A stretch of DNA of 35,893 nucleotides from Stutzerimonas stutzeri TS44 (GTDB taxonomy: Bacteria; Pseudomonadota; Gammaproteobacteria; Pseudomonadales; Pseudomonadaceae), in contig AJXE01000031.1 in assembly GCA_000263395.1 (NCBI GenBank), positions 1 to 35,893 on the forward strand, in the 5' to 3' direction. Both the position numbers and the translations under genes were made by a program. Shown here piece after piece: positions 26,854 through 35,351 of the stretch. How positions within the stretch are numbered: position 1 is the first letter of the stretch; every line of letters begins with the position of its first letter. Below the pieces are notes generated by a model. It was not told where the DNA came from and made no database searches. It saw only the letters and a program-made list of their open reading frames with translations.

Positions 26854-28545
26854 TCAGGCACCGTCCGCGGACGGTCGTTCGCCGAGCAGGTGGCTGAGTA
26901 CGGAGCGCATCTTGCCGGCCTTGACCGGCTTGTTCAACACCGGCACGCCAAGCCCCTGCAGCTGTTTGCGGCACTCGTCGCTGCGGTCGGCGGTAATCAT
27001 CACCAGCGGAATCGCCGCATTGAAGTGCAGCCGCAGCGCCTGCACCACTTCCCAGCCGGTGACTCCGAGGTCCAGGTGGTAGTCGGCCAGGATCAGCTCC
27101 GGTGCACGCCCTTGCAGCACTTCCAGCGCGCTGGCCTCGTCGGTCGCCGTGAGCGCTTCGCAGCCCCACTGAGTGAGCAACGCAGCCATGCTGTGGAGGA
27201 TGCTGAGTTCGTTGTCGAGCACCAGCAGACGCCGCCCTGGCAGCGGGTTGCCCAGCTGCGGCAGGCCGGCCAACACCTCGCTCGTGCGCGCCGGCAACGC
27301 CTCGGCCAGCGGTACCTCGATGCTGAAGACCGAGCCGCGCCCCGGCTGCGAACGCACCTGGATGCGGTAGTCGAGCATCTTGGCGATACGATCGACGATC
27401 GCCAGACCCAGACCGACGCCGCGCCGCTCAGCGGCACGCTCGACGTTGAGCTGGTTGAATTCGAGGAAGACCGACTGTATCTGCTCGGCGGGAATGCCAC
27501 GCCCGGTGTCCCAGACCTCGATGCGCAGCGCGGTGCCGCGCTTGCGTGCACCGAGCAACACCCGGCCGCGTTCGGTGTAGCGGCAGGCGTTGCTGAGGAA
27601 GTTGCGCAGGATGCGGGTCAGCAGGCGGAAATCGCTCTGGATCGCGTATGCAGGAATGAAATGCACCAGTTGCAGGCCAGCCGCCGCGGCGACCGGCTGG
27701 AACTCGGACACCAGCGGCAACAGCACTTCGTCCAGGCGATAGGTGTCGATATCCGGCTTGATCGCGCTCTGATCGAGCTTGGAAATATCCAGCAGATCGG
27801 TGAGCAGGTCTTCGGCACCTTCCAGCGCCTGAAGCGCGCGTTCGACGAGGTTAAGTTCCTCGCCGGGCAGCTTGCGCTCGCGCAGGGTCGAAATCAGCAG
27901 GCGCGCGGCATTCAGCGGTTGCAGCAGGTCGTGGCTGGCGGCGGCCAGATATTTGTCCTTGCTCAGGTTGGCCGCCTCAGCGGCGTCGCGCGCATCGCGC
28001 AGCTCGCAGGTACGCTCGGCGACGCGCTGTTCGAGCTGCTCGTTGAGCTGCAGCAGGCGCAGCTGGGCGAGCTTGCGCTCGGTGATGTCGGCGACGAAGC
28101 CTTCCACCAGGCCATCTTCGTCGGGCTTGAGCAGCAGGTTCATGAGCACGTAGATGGCGCTGCCATCCCGCCGCCGCAACCGCGTTTCGTAACCGAACAG
28201 ACCGTGCTGCTGGCTCAGCGTGTAGCGAATCTGCCGCAGCTCATCCTCGCCGCCAATGAACAGGTGATGCGAAAGATCGGTCAGCGCCCACAGCGCTTCT
28301 TCCGGGGTTTCGTAACCCAACATTCGCGCCAGCGCCGGGTTAGCCGCGCGAATGCCCTCCTGCAGGCTGGCCTGGAAAATGCCATGCACAGCGTGCTCGA
28401 ACAGCCATTTGTAGCGATTGCGCTCGGCCTCCAGCTCTTCCAGGCGCGCCAGCAGCTCGGGGTAATGGCTCTTGCGCGCCGAATGGCTGCCGAAGCCGAG
28501 CAGCTGGGTCAGCGCCCGCTGCTGCTCGTCAGAGGGCTTCGGCAT
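26854..28545 (-). CDS. PAS hybrid sensor histidine kinase (ErcS-like)
   Basis: A 563-residue protein with no clear membrane segment, so likely cytoplasmic. A PAS domain covers about 44-158 (ending GFVADITERK), a coiled coil 160-195, the HisKA phospho-acceptor is H205 in ASHDLLQPLNAAR, the ATPase domain has N315/N319, DTGRG (346-350) and GVGLGLAI, and a C-terminal receiver has D488 (ILADYH) and K539. It starts at ATG 28545 with GAGGT five bases upstream, overlapping ercA by 17 bases. In P. aeruginosa ercA is followed by the ercS kinase gene, part of the ethanol-oxidation regulatory network; this is the positional counterpart, but exact orthology among ercS-type kinases is not proven. Confidence 0.88.
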   Translation of the reverse strand: MPKPSDEQQRALTQLLGFGSHSARKSHYPELLARLEELEAERNRYKWLFEHAVHGIFQASLQEGIRAANPALARMLGYETPEEALWALTDLSHHLFIGGEDELRQIRYTLSQQHGLFGYETRLRRRDGSAIYVLMNLLLKPDEDGLVEGFVADITERKLAQLRLLQLNEQLEQRVAERTCELRDARDAAEAANLSKDKYLAAASHDLLQPLNAARLLISTLRERKLPGEELNLVERALQALEGAEDLLTDLLDISKLDQSAIKPDIDTYRLDEVLLPLVSEFQPVAAAAGLQLVHFIPAYAIQSDFRLLTRILRNFLSNACRYTERGRVLLGARKRGTALRIEVWDTGRGIPAEQIQSVFLEFNQLNVERAAERRGVGLGLAIVDRIAKMLDYRIQVRSQPGRGSVFSIEVPLAEALPARTSEVLAGLPQLGNPLPGRRLLVLDNELSILHSMAALLTQWGCEALTATDEASALEVLQGRAPELILADYHLDLGVTGWEVVQALRLHFNAAIPLVMITADRSDECRKQLQGLGVPVLNKPVKAGKMRSVLSHLLGERPSADGA

Positions 28546-29692
28546 AGACGACCTCGACGTCCCTCTGCGTCGACGAGCGCGGATTGGTGAGGATGCACGG
28601 GTCCTGCATCGCATGGTGGGAAAGGAACGGAATGTCGGTCAGCCGCACGCCGTGCAGCCCCAGGCTTTCGTTGAAGCCGATCGCCTGCTTGAGGCTGATC
28701 AGGTGGGTGACCAGTCGCTCGCGTACCTGCCGGTGGTTCAGGCCACGGGTGTCGATGCCCAGCGTCTGCGCGACCACCTTGAAGCGGTCCGGCGCGGCGT
28801 CGTAGTTGAACGCAACCACATGCTCGACCAGCACCGCGTTGCACAGGCCATGCGGCAGGTCGAGATAGCCGCCGAGGCTGTGCGACATGGCATGCACTGC
28901 GCCGAGGATCGCGTTAGAGAACGCCAGGCCCGCCTGCATGCTGCCGAGCATGATCTGCTCGCGCAGTGCCAGGTCGGCCGGGTTGCTGATCATCTGCACC
29001 AGATTGCCGTTGATCAGGCGCATCGCCTCCAGCGCGTGCGGGTCGGTCAGCGGGCCGTGGCCAGTGGAGACGAATGCCTCGATGGCATGCACCAGCGCGT
29101 CGATGCCGGTACAGGCGGAGAGGAACGGGTCCATGCTCAGGGTGGTTTCCGGGTCGATCAGCGAGACGTCCGGCACGGCGGCCTTGCTGACGATGGAAAA
29201 CTTCATCCGCTCGTCCTGATTGGAGATGATCACGAACTGCGAGACGTCCGCCGAAGTGCCAGCAGTGGTGGGAATCAGGATCAGCGGCGGACTGGGAATC
29301 CGCAGGGTGTCCACGCCTTCGAACTCGATGATGTGGCGGCCGTGAGCGACGACGATGCCGATGCCCTTGGCGCAATCCATCGGGCTACCGCCACCGACGG
29401 CGACGATCACGTTGCAGCCCTGGTTGCGGTAGGCCTCGGCGCCGAGCATCACCTCCTCGCAACGGGGGTTCGGCGACACCTCGGTGAACAGGTGATGCTC
29501 GATGCCCTGGCGCTCCAGGCTGGCCTGCACGTCGGCCACCCAACCCGCAGCGACCACGCCGGGGTCGGACACCACCAACACCTTGCGCGCGCCGAAATTG
29601 CTCGCGCAGGTGCCGACGCTGTGCCGACAGCCGGCGCCGAAGACGATTTCAGGGGATAAGAATTTACGCTGAAGGCTGATATTCGGGCTCAT
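28529..29692 (-). CDS. ercA: Iron-containing alcohol dehydrogenase ErcA
   Basis: A 387-residue type III alcohol dehydrogenase. The NAD-binding loop is GGGSPMDCAKG (100-110), and the metal ligands align as D198 and H202 (TGIDALVHAIEA), H267 (AVHAMSH) and H281 (LPHGLCNAVL). Its place between pqqH and an ercS-like kinase matches P. aeruginosa ercA, which affects control of the ethanol oxidation system rather than being a main catabolic enzyme. The start is ATG 29692 with a weak ribosome site. A T-rich patch (around 29703-29718) in the 101-base gap to pqqH may mark its own promoter or the end of the pqq transcript. Confidence 0.93.
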   Translation of the reverse strand: MSPNISLQRKFLSPEIVFGAGCRHSVGTCASNFGARKVLVVSDPGVVAAGWVADVQASLERQGIEHHLFTEVSPNPRCEEVMLGAEAYRNQGCNVIVAVGGGSPMDCAKGIGIVVAHGRHIIEFEGVDTLRIPSPPLILIPTTAGTSADVSQFVIISNQDERMKFSIVSKAAVPDVSLIDPETTLSMDPFLSACTGIDALVHAIEAFVSTGHGPLTDPHALEAMRLINGNLVQMISNPADLALREQIMLGSMQAGLAFSNAILGAVHAMSHSLGGYLDLPHGLCNAVLVEHVVAFNYDAAPDRFKVVAQTLGIDTRGLNHRQVRERLVTHLISLKQAIGFNESLGLHGVRLTDIPFLSHHAMQDPCILTNPRSSTQRDVEVVYAEAL

Positions 29693-29793
29693 GACTGCGG
29701 CCTTTTTATTTTTTGTTACAACGGCGCAAGCCTACTGCATTACCCAGCTAAAGCAATCCACCGAAAGACGACCGACCGTCGCCGGCCCGCACC

Positions 29794-31689
29794 TCACAGC
29801 AACCGCTGGTAAAAGCGCCATTCACCAGTCAACGCGTCAGCCAAATGGCGCGCCTGGCGAAAGCCGTGCCGTTCCTCGGGATAGAGTCGGTACTCGACCG
29901 GAACGCCGCGCGCGCGCAGCGCCGCAACCATCGACTCGGTCTGACCAGGCAGCACCACGGCATCGCGACCGCCCTGGAAGAAGATCACCGGCGCCTCGAT
30001 CCGCCCGGCATTGTGCAGTGGCGCGCGCTGCTGGAAGCGCTGCGGCACCAGGCACGGATCGCCGATCAGCCAATCCAGGTAGTCGCCTTCGAACTTGTGG
30101 GTGCCGCGCCGCAGCGCCAGGGGGTCGCTGACGCCGTACAGGCTGGCGCCGCCGCGCCAGCGCGAATCGGCGGCCAGGGCGCAGAGCGCGGTATAACCGC
30201 CAGCGCTGGACCCGCGGATGAAGGCCCGCGTGGCGTCGATCCAGCCGCGCTCGGCCAGCGCATCGACCACCCGGCAGGCATCCTCGACATCCAACACGCC
30301 CCACTGCTCGCGCAGCCGCATCCGGTAGGCGCGACCGAAGCCGCTGCTGCCGCGATAGTTGACGTCGACCACGGCAAAACCGCGCTGCGTCCAGAACTGG
30401 ATACGCGGATCGAAGACCGGATAACACGCCGACGTCGGCCCGCCGTGGACGAATACCAGCAGCGGCGGTCGTGCACCGTCCGGGCCATTGCAGTGCGCGT
30501 TGCACGGGGGGTAAAAGAACGCATGTGCGCGTTCGCCTGCCTCGACTCCGGTCGCAAAGTACAGACTCTGCGGACGTGCAAGCTCATCGTCCGGCAGTGG
30601 TCGTGCGCCGCCTGCGAGTATCCGCACGCTGCCGCTGTCGCGCGCAATCGCCAGCACTGCCGGGGTGTGCGCGGGCGAGCCGGCGATGCAGTAGAAGTGG
30701 TGATCGTCGGCGGCCAGCTGGCGGCAGCGCGAGAATTCATTGGCCAGTTGCCGCGCCCTGCCCGTCTCGGCGTATTCGAATAACAGGCCCTGACCATCGC
30801 TCATGCGGGTCAGCAGCATGCCGCCGGTAGCCAGCGGCAGGTAACTGCAGGTCGCCAGTTCCCAGGGCGCCGGCGCGCAGTCGGTATCCGACGCCATATC
30901 CAGTTCGGGCGGCTGCAAGCGCCCCGCCTGCTCGCGCCAGGGCTGCCAACCACCTGCTCGATCGGACAGGCAATACAGCTCGCCGGCGGCGCAGAAGCGC
31001 GGTTGCTGCAACGCTTCGTCACCGGCAACCCCAGCCACGCAATGGCGCGCGCCCCAGGCGCCGTCGGCGCCGCGCTCGGCGAGCCAAAGGCTGGTGGACG
31101 TCCAGGGCTGTTCGGGGCGGCTCCACTCGATCCAGGCCAGGCGGTCGCCCAGGCTGCTCGTCATCGGTGAGGCGTAGAAGTCCGCGCCCTCGGCAACGAC
31201 CCGGCGCGCGCCATCGGCCAGAGCGATGCTGACGATGCGATGCCGCACGGGCTGTTGTGCGTGGTCCTCCTCCACCGCGAGGATCGCCGCGCCGAGGCTA
31301 TCAAAGTGCAGCGCGCCGTAGCGACAGTTGCCGTTGAAGGTCAGCGACGTTGGCGGGTTGGTGCTGCCATCCGCTGCCAAGCTCTGCAGGTAAATCTGCT
31401 GGTCGGCTTCGTTGCCGAAGGCTATGCCCTGCGCGGTCAGGCAGAAGGCGCCGCCGCCGTATTCATAGACCCGGCTGCGCAGCGAGTAGCCGACCGGAGT
31501 CAGGCAGCGCGCCCCGCCATCGCGCCAGTACCACAGGCTGCAGCGTGCCTCGCCGGGGTCGTAGGCGATCCAGAACAGTCCGCCATGCCCGGCGCGCAGC
31601 TCGGTGAAATCACCGCAGGCCGCGGCGGCGCTTTCGGCGCTCCAGCCGCTGGGCCAGAAGCCATAGGGAACCGTCGCTCGCTCACTCAT
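29794..31689 (-). CDS. pqqH: S9-family prolyl-oligopeptidase-like peptidase (PqqH)
   Basis: A 631-residue protein with an N-terminal beta-propeller-like part and a C-terminal alpha/beta-hydrolase domain. The catalytic triad is readable: Ser495 in RGSSAGGYTAL, Asp576 in GGRDAVVLPG and His608 in ERHGFR. VFVHGGPTSACYP provides the oxyanion region. There is no signal peptide, so it should be cytoplasmic. It lies five bases after pqqE in the same operon, as in P. aeruginosa, where the gene is named pqqH. A role in peptide trimming during PQQ synthesis is suggested by context, but not established here. Confidence 0.92.
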   Translation of the reverse strand: MSERATVPYGFWPSGWSAESAAAACGDFTELRAGHGGLFWIAYDPGEARCSLWYWRDGGARCLTPVGYSLRSRVYEYGGGAFCLTAQGIAFGNEADQQIYLQSLAADGSTNPPTSLTFNGNCRYGALHFDSLGAAILAVEEDHAQQPVRHRIVSIALADGARRVVAEGADFYASPMTSSLGDRLAWIEWSRPEQPWTSTSLWLAERGADGAWGARHCVAGVAGDEALQQPRFCAAGELYCLSDRAGGWQPWREQAGRLQPPELDMASDTDCAPAPWELATCSYLPLATGGMLLTRMSDGQGLLFEYAETGRARQLANEFSRCRQLAADDHHFYCIAGSPAHTPAVLAIARDSGSVRILAGGARPLPDDELARPQSLYFATGVEAGERAHAFFYPPCNAHCNGPDGARPPLLVFVHGGPTSACYPVFDPRIQFWTQRGFAVVDVNYRGSSGFGRAYRMRLREQWGVLDVEDACRVVDALAERGWIDATRAFIRGSSAGGYTALCALAADSRWRGGASLYGVSDPLALRRGTHKFEGDYLDWLIGDPCLVPQRFQQRAPLHNAGRIEAPVIFFQGGRDAVVLPGQTESMVAALRARGVPVEYRLYPEERHGFRQARHLADALTGEWRFYQRLL

Positions 31690-31694
31690 GGGCG

Positions 31695-32849
31695 CTACAT
31701 CTTGCAGATCAGTTTCGAGGCCTTCTCATTGCGATGCTGCAGCTGGTCGAGCCCCAGTGCCGCATGTTCGGCCTGCTCGCGCGCGGCGAGTATCTTGCGG
31801 TGCTGTGGCGACTTGCTGCACACCGGGTCGGCATTGGCGGCATCGCCGGTGAGCATGAAGGCCTGGCAGCGACAGCCGCCGAAGTCCTTTTCCTTCTCAT
31901 CGCAGCTGCGGCAAGGCTCGGGCATCCAGTCGTAGCCGCGGAACTTGTTGAAGCCGAACGAGTGCCGCCAGATGTACTCGATGCTGTGCTCGCGCACATT
32001 GGGAAACTCCACCGGCAGCTGCCGCGCGCTGTGGCAAGGCAGCGCGGTGCCATCCGGGGTGATGTCGAGGAACAGGTTGCCCCAGCCGTTCATGCAGGCC
32101 TTGGGGCGCTCCTCGTAGTAATCCGGGGTGACGAAGATCAGCTTGCACGGGTGGTTCTCCGCGGCCAGCTTGTCGCGCCACTCATTGGTGATGCGCTCGG
32201 CGCGCACCAGCTGCTCCTTGCTCGGCAGCAGGCCGGCGCGGTTCAGCTCGGCCCAGCCGTAGAACTGGCAGGTGGCGAGCTCGACGAAATCGGCTTCCAA
32301 TTCGATGCACAGGCGGATGATTTGGTCGATGTTGTCGATGTTGTGCCGGTGAGTAACGAAGTTGAGCACCATCGGGTAGCCATGCTTCTTCACCGCTCGG
32401 GCCATTTCCAGCTTGTGGGCGAAGGCCTTCTTCGAGCCGGCGAGCAGATTGTTCACCTCCTCGTCGGCGGCCTGAAAGCTGATCTGAATGTGATCGAGCC
32501 CGGCCTCGGCGAAGCTCGCGATCTTCGCTTCGGTCAGGCCGATACCGGAGGTAATCAGGTTGGTGTAGTAGCCGAGCTTGCGCGCTGCGCCGATCAGTTC
32601 GGCCAGATCCTCGCGGACCAGCGGCTCGCCGCCGGAAAATCCCAGCTGTGCGGCGCCCATCTCGCGGGCCTGACGAAACACCTCGATCCATTCCGCAGTG
32701 CTGAGCTCCTCGTGACTGCGGGCGAAATCCAGCGGGTTGGAGCAGTACGGGCACTGCAGCGGGCAGCGATAGGTCAGCTCGGCGAGCAGCCAGAGCGGCG
32801 GACCGGGTTCAAAGCCGGGTTTAGCGAAGCTCGATCCAGAACCGTTCAA
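31695..32849 (-). CDS. pqqE: Radical-SAM PqqA cross-linking enzyme PqqE
   Basis: A 384-residue radical SAM enzyme that joins the Glu and Tyr side chains of PqqA, the first chemical step of PQQ synthesis. The SAM cluster motif is CPLQCPYC (C29, C33, C36), and the SPASM-type extra cluster ligands lie in [34 protein letters not shown] and PVCSK. The start is TTG at 32849 with GGAGG six bases upstream; no ATG near the front fits. It overlaps the pqqD end by 29 bases. PqqE needs PqqD as peptide chaperone, and the overlap should couple their synthesis. Confidence 0.95.
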   Translation of the reverse strand: MNGSGSSFAKPGFEPGPPLWLLAELTYRCPLQCPYCSNPLDFARSHEELSTAEWIEVFRQAREMGAAQLGFSGGEPLVREDLAELIGAARKLGYYTNLITSGIGLTEAKIASFAEAGLDHIQISFQAADEEVNNLLAGSKKAFAHKLEMARAVKKHGYPMVLNFVTHRHNIDNIDQIIRLCIELEADFVELATCQFYGWAELNRAGLLPSKEQLVRAERITNEWRDKLAAENHPCKLIFVTPDYYEERPKACMNGWGNLFLDITPDGTALPCHSARQLPVEFPNVREHSIEYIWRHSFGFNKFRGYDWMPEPCRSCDEKEKDFGGCRCQAFMLTGDAANADPVCSKSPQHRKILAAREQAEHAALGLDQLQHRNEKASKLICKM

Positions 32850-33099
32850 CGGCCACCTCCAGGAACGCCAGGATGTCTTCGGCGATACCTTCCGCCGCCG
32901 GAAAACTCACCTGCAGGTCCGCGACGATGCCGCCCACCGTGCGCGCGCCGTCCACGCGCTTGAGAATCTCGCTGGCGCTGTCGTTGAGCTTGATCATGCC
33001 CTCGGGATAGAGCAGCACGTGGCACTGTTGCGCCGGCTCGAACTGAAAGCGAAAGCCGCGGCGCAGGGCCGGAATCTTGAGCAGGATGTTTTCGCTCAT
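32821..33099 (-). CDS. pqqD: PQQ peptide chaperone PqqD
   Basis: A 92-residue cytoplasmic protein of the PqqD family, which binds PqqA and presents it to PqqE. Recognisable parts are [14 protein letters not shown] near the start and [19 protein letters not shown] in the middle. The ATG at 33099 has GGAG seven bases upstream; an ATG at 33105 is too close to the same site, and the frame reaches 33141 without support. The 107-base gap to pqqC, large for this operon, contains a repeat element. The gene end overlaps pqqE. Confidence 0.94.
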   Translation of the reverse strand: MSENILLKIPALRRGFRFQFEPAQQCHVLLYPEGMIKLNDSASEILKRVDGARTVGGIVADLQVSFPAAEGIAEDILAFLEVAVERFWIELR

Positions 33100-33154
33100 C
33101 GTCATTCTCCGTCGGCGGGAAACGCGCGCAGCGCGTCCCACCTCTGTTCACCAC

Positions 33155-33184
33155 GGTGGAAAAGACCTGTGGTCGTTTTCCACC
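33155..33184. repeat. inverted repeat of the GTAGGGTGG family
   Basis: The arms GGTGGAAAAGACC and GGTCGTTTTCCACC face each other across TGT, with one unpaired base. On the - strand the element continues as GCGTAGGGTGGAAAACGACC, sharing the GTAGGGTGG core with the gapdh-arsJ repeat. It lies between pqqC and pqqD, 56 bases before the pqqD ATG. Confidence 0.75.
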
Positions 33185-33206
33185 CTACGCAGCCGATCCT
33201 CGGCGC

Positions 33207-33959
33207 TTACAGCGCAATACCCTTGTGCCAGACCCGCTCGGCGGTCACGGTGTGGTAAGGCGGGCGATCCAGCTCGTAAGCCATGCTCATGGCGTCCAGC
33301 ATGCTCCAGAGCACGTCGAGCTTGAACTGCAGGATGTTCAGCATGCGCTCCTGGGCTTCACGGGTGCGGTAGTGTTCCAGGGTAATGCGCAGGCCATGCT
33401 CGACGTCTCGGCGTGCCTCCTTCAGGCGTTTGCGGAAATAGTCGTAGCCGGACGCATCGATCCACGGGTAATGCTGCGGCCAGGCATCCAGGCGCGACTG
33501 GTGGATGGTCGGCGCAAAGAGTTCGGTCAGCGAGCTGCTGGCTGCTTCCTGCCAGCTGGCGCGACGGGCGAAGTTGACGTAAGCATCCACCGCAAAGCGC
33601 ACGCCGGGCAGCACCAGCTCCTGCGACAGCACCTGCTCGCGATCCAGCCCCACCGCTTCGGCCAGCCGCAGCCAGGCTTCGATGCCGCCTTCCTCGCCGG
33701 GTCGGCCGTCGTGGTCGATGATGCGTTGAATCCACTCGCGGCGGGTGTCGCGGTCCGGGCAGTTGGCCATGATCGCCGCATCCTTCACCGGAATGCAGAC
33801 CTGATAGTAGAAGCGGTTGGCGACCCAGCCCTGGATCTGTTCGCGCGTGGCCTGGCCGGCATACATCGCCCGATGGAACGGATGATGGATGTGGTAGTAC
33901 TCGCCCTTGGCGCGCAGCGCCTGTTCGAACTCGGCGGGACTCATGGCTGGCAGGGTCAT
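33207..33959 (-). CDS. pqqC: Pyrroloquinoline-quinone synthase PqqC
   Basis: A 250-residue all-helical oxidase that performs the last ring closure and eight-electron oxidation to PQQ without a bound cofactor. Family segments are [16 protein letters not shown] (active-site His residues), [30 protein letters not shown] and [16 protein letters not shown]. Length agrees with bacterial PqqC. The ATG at 33959 has AAGGA about 8 bases upstream and lies 57 bases after pqqB. Confidence 0.97.
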   Translation of the reverse strand: MTLPAMSPAEFEQALRAKGEYYHIHHPFHRAMYAGQATREQIQGWVANRFYYQVCIPVKDAAIMANCPDRDTRREWIQRIIDHDGRPGEEGGIEAWLRLAEAVGLDREQVLSQELVLPGVRFAVDAYVNFARRASWQEAASSSLTELFAPTIHQSRLDAWPQHYPWIDASGYDYFRKRLKEARRDVEHGLRITLEHYRTREAQERMLNILQFKLDVLWSMLDAMSMAYELDRPPYHTVTAERVWHKGIAL

Positions 33960-34016
33960 AGCGGTATTCCTTTTCTTATCGTTCTGTTCGGTGTTCGGAG
34001 CGCAATGGGTACGTAG

Positions 34017-34928
34017 TTACAGTTCGATGCTCATGCCATCGAACGCCACCTCGATGCCGTGTTCGCCGAGGATTTCCCGCTCGGCGGAGTCCTCGTCGAG
34101 GATCGGGTTGGTGTTGTTGATGTGGATGAGTACCTTGCGTGCCGCCGGCAGCCCATCGAGCACCTCGATCATTCCGCCCGGGCCGCTCTGCGGCAGGTGG
34201 CCCATCTCGGTTCCGAGCTTGTCGCCGACCTCACGCACGCGCATCTCGTCATCACGCCAGAGTGTGCCATCCACCAGCAGGCAGTCGGCGCGGCGCATGA
34301 TTGCCAGCAGCCCATCGCTGATCTGCCCCAGTCCCGGCGCATAGAACAGCGTGCCGCCGCTGCGTCGATCCTCGATCAGCAGGCCGATGTTGTCGCCCGG
34401 ATGCGGATCGTTGCGATGCGGCGAATACGGCGGCGCCGAGCTGCGCAGCGGAACCGGCGTGATCAGCAGGTTCGGGCACGCCGGAATGACGAAGCTGCCC
34501 TGCAGTTCGATACGATTCCACTTCAGTCCGCCATTCCAGTGTTCGAGCATGTTGAACAGCGGAAAGCCGCTGGTCAGGTCCTGGTGGACCATCTCGGTGC
34601 ACCAGACTTCATGCGGGCAGCCTTCGCGCAGCGTCAGCAGCCCGGTCGTGTGGTCGATCTGGCTATCGAGCAGGACGATTGCGGCGATGGCGGTATCACG
34701 CGGTTTGCGGGCTGGCTGCAGTTTGGGAAAGCCTTCCAGCTGGGCGCGGATGTCCGGTGAGGCGTTGCACAGCACCCATTCGACGCCGTCCTCGCTGATG
34801 GCGATAGATGACTGGGTGCGCGGCTGGGCCCGCAGCGTGCCGGCGCGCAGGCCGGCGCAGTTGGCGCAGTTGCAGTTCCACTGCGGAAAACCGCCGCCCG
34901 CAGCGGATCCGAGAACCTGGATGAACAT
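34017..34928 (-). CDS. pqqB: PQQ biosynthesis hydroxylase-type protein PqqB
   Basis: A 303-residue metallo-beta-lactamase-fold protein. It starts [19 protein letters not shown] and carries the PqqB Cys-containing segment CNCANC, the metal-site-like [16 protein letters not shown], and [13 protein letters not shown] near the C-terminus. PqqB proteins are implicated in hydroxylating the Glu-Tyr intermediate during PQQ synthesis. It lies 48 bases after pqqA, with a strong hairpin in that gap. Confidence 0.96.
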   Translation of the reverse strand: MFIQVLGSAAGGGFPQWNCNCANCAGLRAGTLRAQPRTQSSIAISEDGVEWVLCNASPDIRAQLEGFPKLQPARKPRDTAIAAIVLLDSQIDHTTGLLTLREGCPHEVWCTEMVHQDLTSGFPLFNMLEHWNGGLKWNRIELQGSFVIPACPNLLITPVPLRSSAPPYSPHRNDPHPGDNIGLLIEDRRSGGTLFYAPGLGQISDGLLAIMRRADCLLVDGTLWRDDEMRVREVGDKLGTEMGHLPQSGPGGMIEVLDGLPAARKVLIHINNTNPILDEDSAEREILGEHGIEVAFDGMSIEL

Positions 34929-34948
34929 GGGCTACCCCTGAAAGCGAA

Positions 34949-34968
34949 GCCCCGGCCGGAGCCGGGGC
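34949..34968 (-). promoter_or_regulatory. stable hairpin between pqqA and pqqB
   Basis: A perfect 8-bp GC stem, GCCCCGGC-TCCG-GCCGGGGC on the - strand, starts 8 bases after the pqqA stop codon and ends 20 bases before the pqqB start. No U-run follows, so it is more likely an attenuating or mRNA-protecting element than a full terminator. It would fit the need for far more PqqA peptide than PqqBCDE enzymes. Confidence 0.7.
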
Positions 34969-34976
34969 GGAAACGA

Positions 34977-35048
34977 TCAACGATTGGCGAAATACATCGT
35001 CACTTCAAAACCAATACGCAGATCGGTGTATTCGGGTTTGGTCCACAT
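34977..35048 (-). CDS. pqqA: PQQ precursor peptide PqqA
   Basis: A 23-residue peptide, MWTKPEYTDLRIGFEVTMYF followed by ANR. The conserved Glu15 and Tyr19, in the spacing ExxxY, are the two residues joined by PqqE and converted to PQQ. The ATG has AGAGGA seven bases upstream. It is the first gene of the pqqABCDE-pqqH operon. At this length it is easily missed by automatic gene calling. Confidence 0.97.
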   Translation of the reverse strand: MWTKPEYTDLRIGFEVTMYFANR

Positions 35049-35210
35049 GGCTCGATCCTCTTCTTATACGTGGCGCCGGAAATGCCCGGCACCCTCATTA
35101 AGCACCCAGTCCGCCACCGGCAGAATGGTACTTTGGAAGTAGATTTCAACCTGCCTTCGTAGTGCCCCGGAACACGCGGCCTGCCGACGAATGCCGCTTC
35201 TGCCGCGCAT

Positions 35211-35237
35211 AAAAAAACGCGGCTGAAAAGCCGCGTT
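35211..35237 (-). terminator. intrinsic terminator downstream of exaC
   Basis: On the - strand a perfect 9-bp stem AACGCGGCT-TTTC-AGCCGCGTT is followed by a T-run (plus-strand A-run 35211-35217). It separates the exaC transcript from the pqqA promoter. Confidence 0.85.
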
Positions 35238-35245
35238 GCGAACGA

Positions 35246-35276
35246 GTCACCCGGGTGACATGAGGGAGAAACTCCC
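35246..35276. repeat. palindrome GTCACCCGGGTGAC and adjacent small hairpin
   Basis: A perfect 14-base palindrome (35246-35259) is followed five bases later by a GGGAG-AAA-CTCCC hairpin (35264-35276). Both lie between exaC and its terminator. They could be protein-binding or mRNA 3'-end structures; no family was recognised. Confidence 0.5.
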
Positions 35277-35351
35277 GGAAAGACCCTGCACCCTAAGGTG
35301 CCAGCAAAGAAACCGGCGCGGCGGGAGCGCGCTGCGCCGGAGCCCATCCAA

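Larger units (their letters stand above)
35049..35351 (-). other. intergenic region between exaC and pqqA
   Basis: 303 bases with no gene. On the - strand it first holds exaC 3' hairpins and an intrinsic terminator (35211-35237), then about 160 bases that must carry the pqqA promoter and leader. A TTGAAA followed after 16 bases by CATTCT (about 35154-35127) is a weak promoter match. An inverted repeat CCGGCGC / GCGCCGG (about 35314-35340) lies just after exaC. Confidence 0.6.
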
